NCBI GenBank assembly: GCA_026125285.1
Contig: JAHCLO010000011.1
Span: 62,001-126,000, forward strand
From: Verrucomicrobiia bacterium
Lineage (GTDB): Bacteria; Verrucomicrobiota; Verrucomicrobiia; Limisphaerales; JADLHS01
Reading direction: 5' to 3'
Length of the DNA stretch: 64,000 nt
In this document: piece after piece, positions 1 through 8,171 of the stretch
Layout of the letters: the number at the start of each line of letters is the position of its first letter
Position numbering within the stretch: position 1 is the first letter of the stretch
Notes under the pieces: model-generated
The model's input: only the letters and a program-made list of their open reading frames with translations
Told to the model about the DNA's origin: nothing
Databases searched by the model: none
Translations under genes and position numbers: made by a program

Positions 1-787
1 AAAGCTGACATTGCGTGCAGATGTCGGGCGTGACGCGCACGCGCCATTTCGAGGCGAGCGCGGCGACTTTGAGCAACGCCCCGTAGGGACAGAGAAATCG
101 GCAGTAGGGCCGGCCCACGAACATGCCGATGAGCAACGTGGCCGCAGCCAGCGCGACCAGCAGCGACGGTCCATTCAGACGGAAGATCGGCACGATGGGA
201 TCATAACGGCAAATCGGAAAGCCCGTGCCCGTGGCGGCGAACGCGAGGCCGAATCCAAGAAACAGAAACGGAATCACTCCCAGCGTGTGCTCCAGCCAGG
301 CCGGGACTTTGACCGGTTTGACCAGCACCAAATCCTGCAACGCGCCGTGCGGACAGACCCCCGAACAGAACGCCCGGCCGGCAAACAGCGCAAACACGAG
401 CGGAATGATGAAGAACGCTGTGACCACCAGCGGTACGGTGTAATTGGGATCGAACAAACCGAGAATGACATTTTGCGGCGCGCCGATGGCGCAGACGCAG
501 CCTTTCCGCCAGAAACCGAAATAGGCGAGCGAAAAGATCGAAAGCCAGAACAAACCGCGCCGCGAGCGTTTCCGGTAGATGAACCAGACGGCCAATCCCA
601 TGGCGCCGAGCAGCACCGCGACATCGAGATAATGCAACCACAACGCCCGCACCGGCGGCGTGGTGGTGGTCGGGAGTTCGTGATTGGTTTCGCTGAAGTC
701 CGGCGGCGGGAAGCGTTGATCAGCCAACGCGGAGCACGCGAACAGCAAGAGAAATAGCAGAGTGATCGTTGCGAGACTCGCCCGCAC
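1..787 (-). CDS. NosR/NapH-like membrane polyferredoxin, 3' end outside window
   Basis: The reading frame is open from a GTG at 787 to the left edge (about 262 residues seen), so the C-terminus is missing. It begins with a signal-like hydrophobic segment (SLATITLLFLLLFACSALA), then a short periplasmic stretch and several membrane helices. Two cysteine motifs of the polyferredoxin type (CSGVCPHGAL and CRFLCPYGAL) lie between helices, and a CTQC motif starts just before the edge, as in the C-terminal half of NosR/NapH membrane electron carriers. A G-rich ribosome-binding-like tract precedes the GTG. It is the last visible gene of a leftward operon with a Tat-exported ferredoxin, so transfer of electrons across the membrane to periplasmic Fe-S proteins is inferred. 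Whether an FMN-binding domain is present cannot be seen. Confidence 0.8.
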   Translation of the reverse strand, partial: MRASLATITLLFLLLFACSALADQRFPPPDFSETNHELPTTTTPPVRALWLHYLDVAVLLGAMGLAVWFIYRKRSRRGLFWLSIFSLAYFGFWRKGCVCAIGAPQNVILGLFDPNYTVPLVVTAFFIIPLVFALFAGRAFCSGVCPHGALQDLVLVKPVKVPAWLEHTLGVIPFLFLGFGLAFAATGTGFPICRYDPIVPIFRLNGPSLLVALAAATLLIGMFVGRPYCRFLCPYGALLKVAALASKWRVRVTPDICTQCQL

Positions 788-848
788 ACTGCCCCCCCTC
801 GAGGAGAAATTTCTCCAAACTGCCGTTCGCGCCTTGAACCCCAGAGCC

Positions 849-919
849 GTAGCCGCCGACGTGAGGAGGCGGACTCGGCTCACTCCCAAGCCCCTCCGCC
901 TCCTCAGGTCGGCGGCTAC
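849..919. repeat. Palindromic repeat family A, copy 1
   Basis: A 71-bp imperfect palindrome whose outer arms begin gtagccgccgacgtgagg and end with the complement at 902-919. It sits between the polyferredoxin start and the ferredoxin gene. A 70-bp relative lies inside a coding region at 55802-55871, which marks it as a dispersed REP-like element and not a terminator of this operon. Confidence 0.7.
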
Positions 920-1131
920 AAGCGGAAGGTTAAGGGAGAGCGAATGGCGCATGGCGGGTTTCTGATTGGCAGGGCCCTCAACGATGGTCTCCAACTCACG
1001 ACACTTCTGAAAGCGGCGGGGGATTCTTCCTCTTCCCGAGCGAGCGGGTTGGGGTGAGGGGGGACGCGTTGATCCGTCCGATTGAGACAAAGCCTCCTCA
1101 TGTCGGCTGCGCTGGAGAAGGCGGTTCATGC

Positions 1132-1698
1132 TCAATGCGTCTCCTTGAGCAAGTAAGGCTGACTCGCCGGCACGCGGCGGAAAGCGTCGCCAGGACAGGT
1201 GCGGGCGATGGCACATTCGTTGCAGCGCACGCAACGATCGTGGCGGATTTGCAGGAAGAGCGAGCCATTGCCGAACCGGGTGCAACCCTCGACGCATTTG
1301 GCGCAGCCGATGCAAAGGTCTTCGTCAATCGAGTATTCGTAATACGGGTCTTCGATGAACGTGCGTCTGATGGCCGCGGTGGGACAAAGCTGATTCTCGG
1401 CAGCGGTGGTGAGCGCGTTTGGCTCCGGCTCGAAATAACCGGTGCAAAGATTGCAGTACCCGCAGATCGCATAGGAGTGAACGCACTTCACCGCGGATTG
1501 TTCGAGCACGCATTCGGTGGCGCAGTTGCCGCAGCGCACACATTTCTGCGGATCAATCTGCCAGACCCACGCGTCGGCATTGCTGCGCCCGGCCAGCACG
1601 CCGCCCAGCGCGCCCAAGCCGGTCATGGCCGCGATGCGCGCGCCATTGCGCAGGAACGTGCGACGGGAGGTGGGATCGTTGGTGGGGTTCTCTGTCAT
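1132..1698 (-). CDS. Tat-exported multi-cluster 4Fe-4S ferredoxin
   Basis: A 188-residue protein with a twin-arginine signal near residue 12 (SRRTFLRNGAR) followed by an Ala/Gly-rich hydrophobic stretch. The mature part has several CxxCxxC clusters with partner cysteines (CVRCGNC, CGYCNLC, CIGCAKC, CVRCNEC), the pattern of NapG/NrfC/PhsB-type electron-transfer subunits binding about four [4Fe-4S] clusters. The Tat signal predicts export after cofactor insertion. It lies between a Tat-exported propeller protein and a membrane polyferredoxin on the same strand. No catalytic partner such as a molybdopterin oxidoreductase is in view, so the substrate is unknown. Confidence 0.88.
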   Translation of the reverse strand: MTENPTNDPTSRRTFLRNGARIAAMTGLGALGGVLAGRSNADAWVWQIDPQKCVRCGNCATECVLEQSAVKCVHSYAICGYCNLCTGYFEPEPNALTTAAENQLCPTAAIRRTFIEDPYYEYSIDEDLCIGCAKCVEGCTRFGNGSLFLQIRHDRCVRCNECAIARTCPGDAFRRVPASQPYLLKETH

Positions 1699-1726
1699 GG
1701 TTTAACCGCGAATGACCATTCGTGAT

Positions 1727-2749
1727 TCAGGCTTTTTGTTTCATCACCCGGATCTCCCCGGTGACGTAATCCAAAATGAAAATTCGTCCTTGCGCATCCG
1801 CCACCGCGTCCAGACCACCCTGCGTGCAATCGCCCAAACCGCGACTCGCGCAAGCCTTGGCGTTTTCGGGGAACGATTCAGTGCCGGCCACCACCGACTC
1901 GAACTCACCCTGCAAGCTGTAAATTTTCACGCGCGGCAATCCTTTCTCGCAAGTGACGAACCGTCCATCCGGCAACAGCGTGAAATTGATGGGATTACAG
2001 CAGCCGCAGAATGTTCTTATGCCCATACCCGGTTGACCCCACGCCAGCACGAAATCGCCGTCCAGTGAGTAGGCTTCCACCCGATGGCGTCCGGGATTGT
2101 TCACGCGCAACAGTCCATCCGGCGCGAGTCTCACGATCAGATGCGGGCTTGGTACGGTGAAACCGGGGACGTTGCGCTCGCGATCACGCGCGCCCAGACG
2201 GTCCAGCAGTTTGCCGGCGCGATCGTAACGCAGCAGCACCCGATTGCCGGCATCGGCCGCGATCACTTCATCCTTCACCAGCGCGAGACCCGTGAACCAG
2301 GTTTTCCGCGCCGGTGAATCCCACGTTGCCTGGCGTTGCCCCTTGGCGTCGAAAACTTCGATGTGATCGCGCAGGCCGATGTAAATCAAACCTTCTTCCG
2401 AGACAGTCAAAGCGCGCGCCGGCTCAGTGAGAGCGATTTCCAAACCGCGCTCGCCCTCGGCGCTGAAGGTCGTGACATAATTGCCGGAGGCGACCAGCAA
2501 TTCGCCGCCCGGCGCGAGTGCGAGGCGACGAGCCTCGGAATAGGGTGCGCGCCAGCGCTGGATTTCCTCATGCGAGATCAACTTGGAATCGGTCTTCTCC
2601 AAATGCGAAACATCGTAGGCAAAGGGATTCGGCCTGGCTCTTTGAGCGGATGCACGGGCGGCCGCTCCGACGGTAGCAGCGACGGCTGCGGCTTTGGCGG
2701 CATCGCGGAAAAACTCCCGCCGATCCAGCAATTGGAATTCCTTCTTCAT
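1727..2749 (-). CDS. Tat-exported NHL/six-bladed propeller-like protein
   Basis: The ATG at 2749 is chosen because it overlaps the stop of the upstream small gene (ATGA) and starts MKKEFQLLDRREFFRD, a twin-arginine signal. About 340 residues follow with repeated blade-like segments (for example GLALVKDEVIAADAGNRVL and VRLAPDGLLRVNNPGRHRV) typical of NHL/SMP-30-like beta-propellers. An unusual CGCCNP motif lies around residue 250, with two further cysteines nearer the C-terminus. Its place in an Fe-S operon suggests a periplasmic partner or a cofactor-binding propeller, but no enzyme active site was recognised. Confidence 0.8.
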   Translation of the reverse strand: MKKEFQLLDRREFFRDAAKAAAVAATVGAAARASAQRARPNPFAYDVSHLEKTDSKLISHEEIQRWRAPYSEARRLALAPGGELLVASGNYVTTFSAEGERGLEIALTEPARALTVSEEGLIYIGLRDHIEVFDAKGQRQATWDSPARKTWFTGLALVKDEVIAADAGNRVLLRYDRAGKLLDRLGARDRERNVPGFTVPSPHLIVRLAPDGLLRVNNPGRHRVEAYSLDGDFVLAWGQPGMGIRTFCGCCNPINFTLLPDGRFVTCEKGLPRVKIYSLQGEFESVVAGTESFPENAKACASRGLGDCTQGGLDAVADAQGRIFILDYVTGEIRVMKQKA

Positions 2750-2988
2750 GACGACCTCCGTTGCGTGGCTTGTTTGAAGGAGAGGGCTTGCGGCAAACCG
2801 CAATCGGTAACCGCCCCGCAGCCGCGACAGAATCCGCGGTTGACACAGGTCTGGCCCGCCAGCGGTGTGCCTGGCTTCTTCAGCAGCACCGCCGACACCG
2901 CCGCCAATCCGGCCAGCAGCGCGTAACGCGCGCCGCCGCGGAAGAATTCACGCCGATTGGGCGTCTCCTGGGTTTGTTTACTCATCAT
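2746..2988 (-). CDS. Small Tat-signal protein with four-cysteine tail
   Basis: An 80-residue protein, MMSKQTQETPNRREFFRGGA at the start, with a twin-arginine motif and a hydrophobic stretch to about residue 43. The mature part is only about 35 residues and carries C-x5-C-x2-C-x5-C. Its stop overlaps the start of the propeller gene by four bases, so the two are likely translationally coupled. The Cys spacing could bind a cluster or a metal, or it could be a Tat-borne subunit that docks the others. No family was recognised. It is the first gene of the leftward operon. Confidence 0.72.
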   Translation of the reverse strand: MMSKQTQETPNRREFFRGGARYALLAGLAAVSAVLLKKPGTPLAGQTCVNRGFCRGCGAVTDCGLPQALSFKQATQRRSS

Positions 2989-3319
2989 CGTTGGTCGGTT
3001 GATGGTTCAACTCAACACCCAACACCCCTCGCGTTTAGGCGAGAAGCATCAGCCCGGACTTCGCTTAAACCTTGCGCCCGCACGCGGCCGGCCGCTTGTG
3101 CGGTTTTGGCAAAGGCTAAACCTATTTTGCCCCGGCAACTTTGATTTCGGTCAACCCCACCGCCGAACTGGCCGGTGAATTCGGAGGGTAATCACCGCCA
3201 GTTCTGCTCGCACTTCGAAACCTTGAATCCCCAAGAGCGTCGTTCAGCAACCGAGGAGTCTCTGGATCCAACACCTGATGCATCGGCAAGTTGGCGCTGC
3301 TGGGGCCGGGCACGGGTTG
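2989..3319. other. Intergenic region, no gene supported
   Basis: About 330 bases upstream of the Tat/Fe-S operon and downstream of the protease gene. A short inverted repeat (3033-3042 with 3061-3070) is visible. Open frames here are short and show no recognisable protein. It probably holds the promoter of the leftward operon. Confidence 0.5.
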
Positions 3320-4201
3320 TCACTCCGTGCGGATCAGATCCAGCACGTGCCGCGCGGAAACACAGTTCTTGAACACCATCTGGAGGTTCTCCTGATGGCC
3401 ATCGTCGTCGGTGCCGTAGTAGCTGGAAATGGTGCTGTTGACGCTCGCCACGACGGCGCCGGACTCATTGAAAACCGGCGCGCCGCTCGAGCCTTTGGCA
3501 AAATCGGCCGTGACCGCCAGCATCGAAACCGCCTGGCGGCGCCGCGGCAGGGCGAAATGGCGCGAGACGATGCCTTCGGTGAGCGAGTAAAAGCGGTTGT
3601 TCGGGTGGCTGATGATCCGCACGGTGCTGCCAACGGGGGCGTGGGTGGCCAGGGGTAGCGGTTGATAGTCGGAACCTTCGGCTCGCAGAATCAGCAGGTC
3701 GGTATTGGCATTGGCGGCCAGCACTTCACGCACGGGCGCCACGCGGCCATCGCCCGTCAGGATGACCATGGTCTGGGTGGTGCGATTGTTCATGATGTGG
3801 TGACTGGTGCAGAAGGCGCCATCGCTCGTGAGCATGAAGCCGGAGGCCAGTTGCAGATGCGTCCGGTCGCACTTGCCGCATAGATAGGGTTGCGCCACCA
3901 CCACGACACCGGCCCGGTACTTTTCATGGATCTCCGCCGCGGACAACCGCCGCTTCCCGGGGCGCACCAATTTTAGTTCACATTCCTTGCGGTTCAACTG
4001 AGACGCCAGTTCTTCGCGCGTCGTGGTTTGCCCGGCTTGGATCATCTGGTTAATGCGCGCGGTGAGATTGGCCGTGACTTGGCGATCATTGATCTCCCCG
4101 ATCACCGGCAGAATGGAGTCGCCGGCAGTCGCCGCCGGGACGACTACGGGTGTCCCAACCGCCAAGGTCGCGAGCAAGGAGCAGCAGAGAATGTGACGCA
4201 T
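3320..4201 (-). CDS. Secreted trypsin-like serine protease
   Basis: The ATG at 4201 gives about 293 residues with a signal peptide (MRHILCCSLLATLAVGTPVV...). Upstream in-frame codons belong to the divergent neighbour's region and are not used. The mature part has the chymotrypsin-fold triad pattern: His in CTSHHIMN, Asp in ANTDLLIL, Ser in FAKGSSGAPVF. A CGKC pair precedes the His. No PDZ domain follows, unlike DegP/HtrA. It is expected to cut proteins in the periplasm or outside the cell. It is transcribed divergently from the secreted protein at 4313, sharing a 111-bp intergenic region. Confidence 0.85.
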   Translation of the reverse strand: MRHILCCSLLATLAVGTPVVVPAATAGDSILPVIGEINDRQVTANLTARINQMIQAGQTTTREELASQLNRKECELKLVRPGKRRLSAAEIHEKYRAGVVVVAQPYLCGKCDRTHLQLASGFMLTSDGAFCTSHHIMNNRTTQTMVILTGDGRVAPVREVLAANANTDLLILRAEGSDYQPLPLATHAPVGSTVRIISHPNNRFYSLTEGIVSRHFALPRRRQAVSMLAVTADFAKGSSGAPVFNESGAVVASVNSTISSYYGTDDDGHQENLQMVFKNCVSARHVLDLIRTE

Positions 4202-4312
4202 AGGTTCAGGGGCGGAGTATGAGTGCCCAGCCAGGACTGTAAACCGCAAAAAGCAAAGATGGCTTGCCAGCGAACGGCCGCGGACGAATGATGGGCTTGG
4301 CGAAAACTGCTT

Positions 4313-4975
4313 ATGAAAACATTCTTCACCTTTCTGGCGTTGGGTCTGGTGCTCCCCCTGTCCGTCGTCGCGGACGAGGTTCTGTTTCAAGATAACTTTA
4401 ACGGAAAACTGGGCGCGGGCTGGTCCTGGGTGCGCGAAGACCGCGAGGGTTGGCGGGTGTCGGAGCGCGGCTTGGAGGTGCGCGTCCAGCCAGGCAATCT
4501 GTGGGGCAAAGCCAACGATGCGAAGAATGTTCTGGTGCGTCCCGCGCCGGACACCACTCCCGGCGAACTTGACATCACCGTCACCGTTGAGAACCGCCCC
4601 ACCAACCAGTACGAACAGGTCAATCTCTCGTGGTATTACGACGAGAGCCACATGGTGAAACTTGGGCAGGAACTCGTGGACGGAAAACTCTGCATCGTCA
4701 TGGGCCGGGAAGAAGCGGATCGCACGCGTACCGTGAAGATTCTCCCACTGACGAGTGACCGGGTGAAACTCCGTTATCTTGTCAGCGGCAACCGGCTGCG
4801 CGGTCAGTTTCAGCCGGAAGGTTCGGCTACCTGGCTGGAGGTGGGGGAATGTGATTTGCCGGTGCCGGAGAAGGCCAAAGCCCAAATCAGCCTTCAGTTC
4901 TACCAAGGTCCGGCCGACGCCGAACATTGGGCGCGCGTGACAGAATTCTGCGTGCGCCGACGGGCGACACATTGA
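4313..4975 (+). CDS. Secreted DUF1349/concanavalin A-like protein
   Basis: A 220-residue protein with a clear signal peptide (MKTFFTFLALGLVLPLSVVA). The mature part looks like a DUF1349 or beta-xylosidase C-terminal lectin-type domain: an FQDNFNGKLGAGWSWVRED opening, then YEQVNLSWYYDESHMVKLG and a closing strand with ISLQFYQG. Such domains fold as concanavalin A-like sandwiches and often bind sugars, but no catalytic residues are evident. It ends 36 bases from a convergent membrane protein gene. Confidence 0.75.
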   Translation: MKTFFTFLALGLVLPLSVVADEVLFQDNFNGKLGAGWSWVREDREGWRVSERGLEVRVQPGNLWGKANDAKNVLVRPAPDTTPGELDITVTVENRPTNQYEQVNLSWYYDESHMVKLGQELVDGKLCIVMGREEADRTRTVKILPLTSDRVKLRYLVSGNRLRGQFQPEGSATWLEVGECDLPVPEKAKAQISLQFYQGPADAEHWARVTEFCVRRRATH

Positions 4976-5011
4976 GCCCCGGTTCGCGGCCAGCCCATCG
5001 CCTGCGCGGCG

Positions 5012-5470
5012 TCAAACCAGGTCAGGTTTCACCTGTTTGAGTTCCAGCTTCAAGGCTACCAGCGACAGGTGAATGTCGTAAATAAACGTGATCAGGGAAG
5101 CAATCAGCGAGGCGAGACAAAGCATGAACAGGACACTTACCAACAGTCCACCTGCCCATTGCATGAGCGCGGCCAGGAATAGCGCGATGATCAACACCGC
5201 GGCCAGCAGCACACTGGCTGCTGCCAGCGCGATCGTGAGCCGGATGAGCCGCGCGCGGCGGTAAATGATCGCGACTTGCGCGAGCAAATGCTGTCGTTCC
5301 GCCTCCCGACTTTCGCGTAATTCGCGTGCGAGCGACCGCGAGCGGTCAATGGTCCGGCCCAACCGGTTCGTCATGGTCAACAACAGCAGGCCAACGCCGG
5401 AAATGAGAATGACCGGCCCGATGGCCACTTGGAGCACCGGGATGATTTCTTGAAGTGATGTTGCCGACAT
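5012..5470 (-). CDS. DUF2721 family membrane protein
   Basis: The start at 5470 (MSATSLQEIIPVLQVAIGPV) is preferred over an upstream in-frame codon at 5515 because DUF2721 proteins open with this motif directly before the first helix. About 152 residues: one N-terminal helix, a charged segment (TNRLGRTIDRSRSLARELRE) and two more helices near the C-terminus, all family hallmarks. Function is unknown. It is divergent from the histidine kinase at 5586. Confidence 0.8.
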   Translation of the reverse strand: MSATSLQEIIPVLQVAIGPVILISGVGLLLLTMTNRLGRTIDRSRSLARELRESREAERQHLLAQVAIIYRRARLIRLTIALAAASVLLAAVLIIALFLAALMQWAGGLLVSVLFMLCLASLIASLITFIYDIHLSLVALKLELKQVKPDLV

Positions 5471-5585
5471 GCGCGCAAGGTTATCGGCTGGCTGGCCGGA
5501 GGCAATCCGAACCACCGGCGCCTTGAGCGGACGTCACAGCCCATTGCACGTGAGGGCAATGTCGCTTAGAATCTGACTCAAGCCT

Positions 5586-7694
5586 ATGATCTTTTCGATC
5601 AGGAACAAACTTCTCCTGGGATTTGCGGCTTCCGCCTTGGCGCTGCTGGGCGTCGGCTGGCTCTCCTTGCGCACGACCAACGAACTCATCAACGCGACCG
5701 AAAGCGTGATTCAAACACACAAAGTCATCGCGACGCTGGCCGATGGACTGGCGGTGTTGACCGAAGCGGAAACCGCCCAGCGCGGCTTTTTGTTGACGGG
5801 AGAAGAGACGTTTTTGGCCGATTGCCGGAGCGCAGAGGCGGAAGCGGGTAAATGGGTGGTCACACTGCTGGGCTTGGTTGCCGATAACCCGGCGCAACAC
5901 CGGCGCGGTCAAGAGTTGGCGGCCTTGATCAAGCAGCGGTTGGCCATCCTGAATCAGCGCATCAGCGTTCGCCAGCGGGAGGGATTGGATCAAGCCGCCG
6001 CCGCAGTGGCGCAGCGCGAAGGCAAAACGGCCATGGACCAATGCCGAGCGTTGATGGCGCAAATGCAGGCTGAAGAAGCCCGGCTGCTCGCGGAACGCCA
6101 AGCGGCTTCGCGCGCCAGCACCCGGCGCAGTCTGGGCGTTATTGTGGCCAGCAGCATCCTCGCGTGTGCGCTCGGCGTGCTGGCTATCCTAGTCATCCAG
6201 CGCGACCTCCTGCGGCGCGAAGCGGCGGAGCGCCAATTGCAGGAATCCGCCCGGCAGATTCAGGACCTCTACAACCTGGCCCCTTGCGGCTACCATTCGC
6301 TGGACGCCAACGGCGTGTTCCTCGCGGTCAACGACACCGAATTGACCTGGCTGGGCTACACCCGTGAGGAACTGGTCGGCCGGCGGTCTTTCGCCGATCT
6401 GCTCACGCCAGCAAGCGCCCGGGTGTTCATCGAGAATTTCCCGCGCTTCAAAGCGCGCGGGTCGGTCAAGGACCTGGAATTTGAAATGGTGCGCAAAGAC
6501 GGCAGTCTGCTGCCGGTGTTGCTCAATGCCACTGCGATCAGGGATGACGCGGGCGGTTACGTGGCGAGCCGCTCCACCGTGTTTGACATCAGCAGCCGCA
6601 AACGAGCGGAAGAAGAACGGGACCGGATTTTCAATCTGTCGCGCGACCTGATGTGCATCGCCGGCTTCGACGGGCGTTTTCGCACGGTCAATCCCGCCTG
6701 GCAGGAAACCCTGGGATTCCCGGCCGCGGAGTTCACAAACCGGCCCTTCCTTGATTTTGTGCATCCAGATGACCGCGCCGCCACGGTGGCGGAAACGGAG
6801 AAGCTGGCCGGCGGCGGTGAAACCGTCCACTTCGAGAATCGTTATCGCGGCAAGGACGGCGCGTATCGCTGGTTGGCGTGGGCAGCCCGCGCCTCGGTAC
6901 CCCAACAATTGATCTACGCGACCGCTCGCGACATCACCGGAATCAAGCGGGCCCAGGAAGAAATCAACCGGCTCCACGCGGACCTGCAACAGCGCGCGGC
7001 CCTGCTGGAAACCGCCAACCGGGAGCTCGAAGCGTTCTCCTATTCCGTGTCGCACGACTTGCGCGCCCCGTTGCGACACATTGACGGATTTGTGGATTTG
7101 CTGGACCGGAAATGCGGTGCGCAATTGGACGAGGGCGGACGCCGTTACCTGCGGATCATCGCGGAAGCCGCCCGGCAAATGGGCACCTTGATTGACGACT
7201 TGCTGGTGTTCTCGCGTATGGGACGAGCGGAGCTGCGCTGGCAGGAAGTGGATTTGAAGTCGCTCGTGCATGAAGCCGTGGCCGGGCTGGAAACGGAGTT
7301 GGATGGCCGCGAGGTGGAGTGGCGGGTAGGCACACTGCCGCGGGTGCGGGGCGACGCGGCCATGCTGCGCCAGGTGCTCGTCAATCTCATTGGCAACGCC
7401 ATCAAGTACACCCGGCCCCGCAACCCGGCGCGCATTGAAATCGGCTGCGCGGAAGAAACGACCACGGAGCAAGTTTTCTTCGTGCGCGACAACGGCGTGG
7501 GCTTCGACATGCAGTATGTCGGCAAACTCTTCGGCGTGTTTCAGCGCCTGCACCATGCGGATGAATTTGAAGGCACCGGGATCGGCCTGGCCAATGTCCG
7601 GCGCATCATCCACCGGCACGGCGGCCGCACCTGGGCGGAGGGAAAACTTGACAGCGGGGCGACATTGTTTTTCACTCTTCCCAGATCACAATGA
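5586..7694 (+). CDS. CHASE3-PAS-PAS sensor histidine kinase
   Basis: A 702-residue membrane kinase. Helix 1 (residues 8-28) and helix 2 (about 180-205) flank a periplasmic CHASE3 domain with the ETAQRGFLLTGEE motif. Two PAS domains follow (about 220-335 and 345-455, the second with FVHPDDR), then a HisKA domain with phospho-acceptor His in SYSVSHDLRAPLRHIDGF and an HATPase domain with N box (LIGNAIKYT), G1 (DNGVGF) and G2 (GTGIGLANV). The HisKA/ATPase pair resembles phytochrome-like and Rcp-coupled kinases. The response regulator follows 15 bases downstream, so phosphotransfer to it is expected. Confidence 0.93.
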   Translation: MIFSIRNKLLLGFAASALALLGVGWLSLRTTNELINATESVIQTHKVIATLADGLAVLTEAETAQRGFLLTGEETFLADCRSAEAEAGKWVVTLLGLVADNPAQHRRGQELAALIKQRLAILNQRISVRQREGLDQAAAAVAQREGKTAMDQCRALMAQMQAEEARLLAERQAASRASTRRSLGVIVASSILACALGVLAILVIQRDLLRREAAERQLQESARQIQDLYNLAPCGYHSLDANGVFLAVNDTELTWLGYTREELVGRRSFADLLTPASARVFIENFPRFKARGSVKDLEFEMVRKDGSLLPVLLNATAIRDDAGGYVASRSTVFDISSRKRAEEERDRIFNLSRDLMCIAGFDGRFRTVNPAWQETLGFPAAEFTNRPFLDFVHPDDRAATVAETEKLAGGGETVHFENRYRGKDGAYRWLAWAARASVPQQLIYATARDITGIKRAQEEINRLHADLQQRAALLETANRELEAFSYSVSHDLRAPLRHIDGFVDLLDRKCGAQLDEGGRRYLRIIAEAARQMGTLIDDLLVFSRMGRAELRWQEVDLKSLVHEAVAGLETELDGREVEWRVGTLPRVRGDAAMLRQVLVNLIGNAIKYTRPRNPARIEIGCAEETTTEQVFFVRDNGVGFDMQYVGKLFGVFQRLHHADEFEGTGIGLANVRRIIHRHGGRTWAEGKLDSGATLFFTLPRSQ

Positions 7695-7709
7695 GGATGA
7701 ACAGTCGCC

Positions 7710-8171
7710 GTGACGGCGTTTATGATACCACTCAAACGCATACTGCTGGCCGAGGACAGCGAACGTGACGTTGAGCTGATATTGGGGGCACTGGAGCGTT
7801 TCAACCTGGCCAATGAGGTTGTCGTGGCGCGGGACGGCGCTGAGGCCTTAGATTATCTCAACCAGCGCGGCCAGTTTGCCGCCCACACCAACGGCCTGCC
7901 GGTTGTAGTGTTGTTGGATCTCAAAATGCCGAAAGTGGACGGGCTGGAGGTGCTGCGGCACATGAAGCACGATCCCCGGCTGAAGCAAGTGCCCGTGGTC
8001 ATAGTCACGTCCTCCCGCGAGGAACAGGATTTGATTCGCAGTTACGAACTTGGCGTCAACGCTTATGTCGTCAAGCCGGTGGACTTTCAACAATTCACCG
8101 AGTCCATCAAGCAGGTCGGGCTTTTTTGGGCCGTCATCAATGAACCCCCTCCGGGCGCCATCAAACGATGA
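7710..8171 (+). CDS. CheY/Rcp1-like single-domain response regulator
   Basis: A 153-residue receiver domain without an output domain: acidic pair in LLAEDSERD, phospho-acceptor Asp in VVVLLDLKMPKVDGL, Thr/Ser in VTSSREEQD and Lys in YVVKPVDF. The Rcp1/CheY-type insertion (DYLNQRGQF) matches regulators paired with phytochrome-like kinases. An ATG four codons in, at 7722, is an equally possible start. Its stop overlaps the start of the hybrid kinase (ATGA), so the two are co-translated. Confidence 0.92.
   Translation: MTAFMIPLKRILLAEDSERDVELILGALERFNLANEVVVARDGAEALDYLNQRGQFAAHTNGLPVVVLLDLKMPKVDGLEVLRHMKHDPRLKQVPVVIVTSSREEQDLIRSYELGVNAYVVKPVDFQQFTESIKQVGLFWAVINEPPPGAIKR

Noticed and set aside
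11..757. Long plus-strand open frame over the left edge
   Set aside because: It is antisense to a membrane polyferredoxin with clear Cys motifs, and its residue use is that of a shadow frame.
4202..4972. Extension of the protease gene upstream of 4201
   Set aside because: The extra residues overlap the divergent secreted protein and come before a perfect signal peptide.
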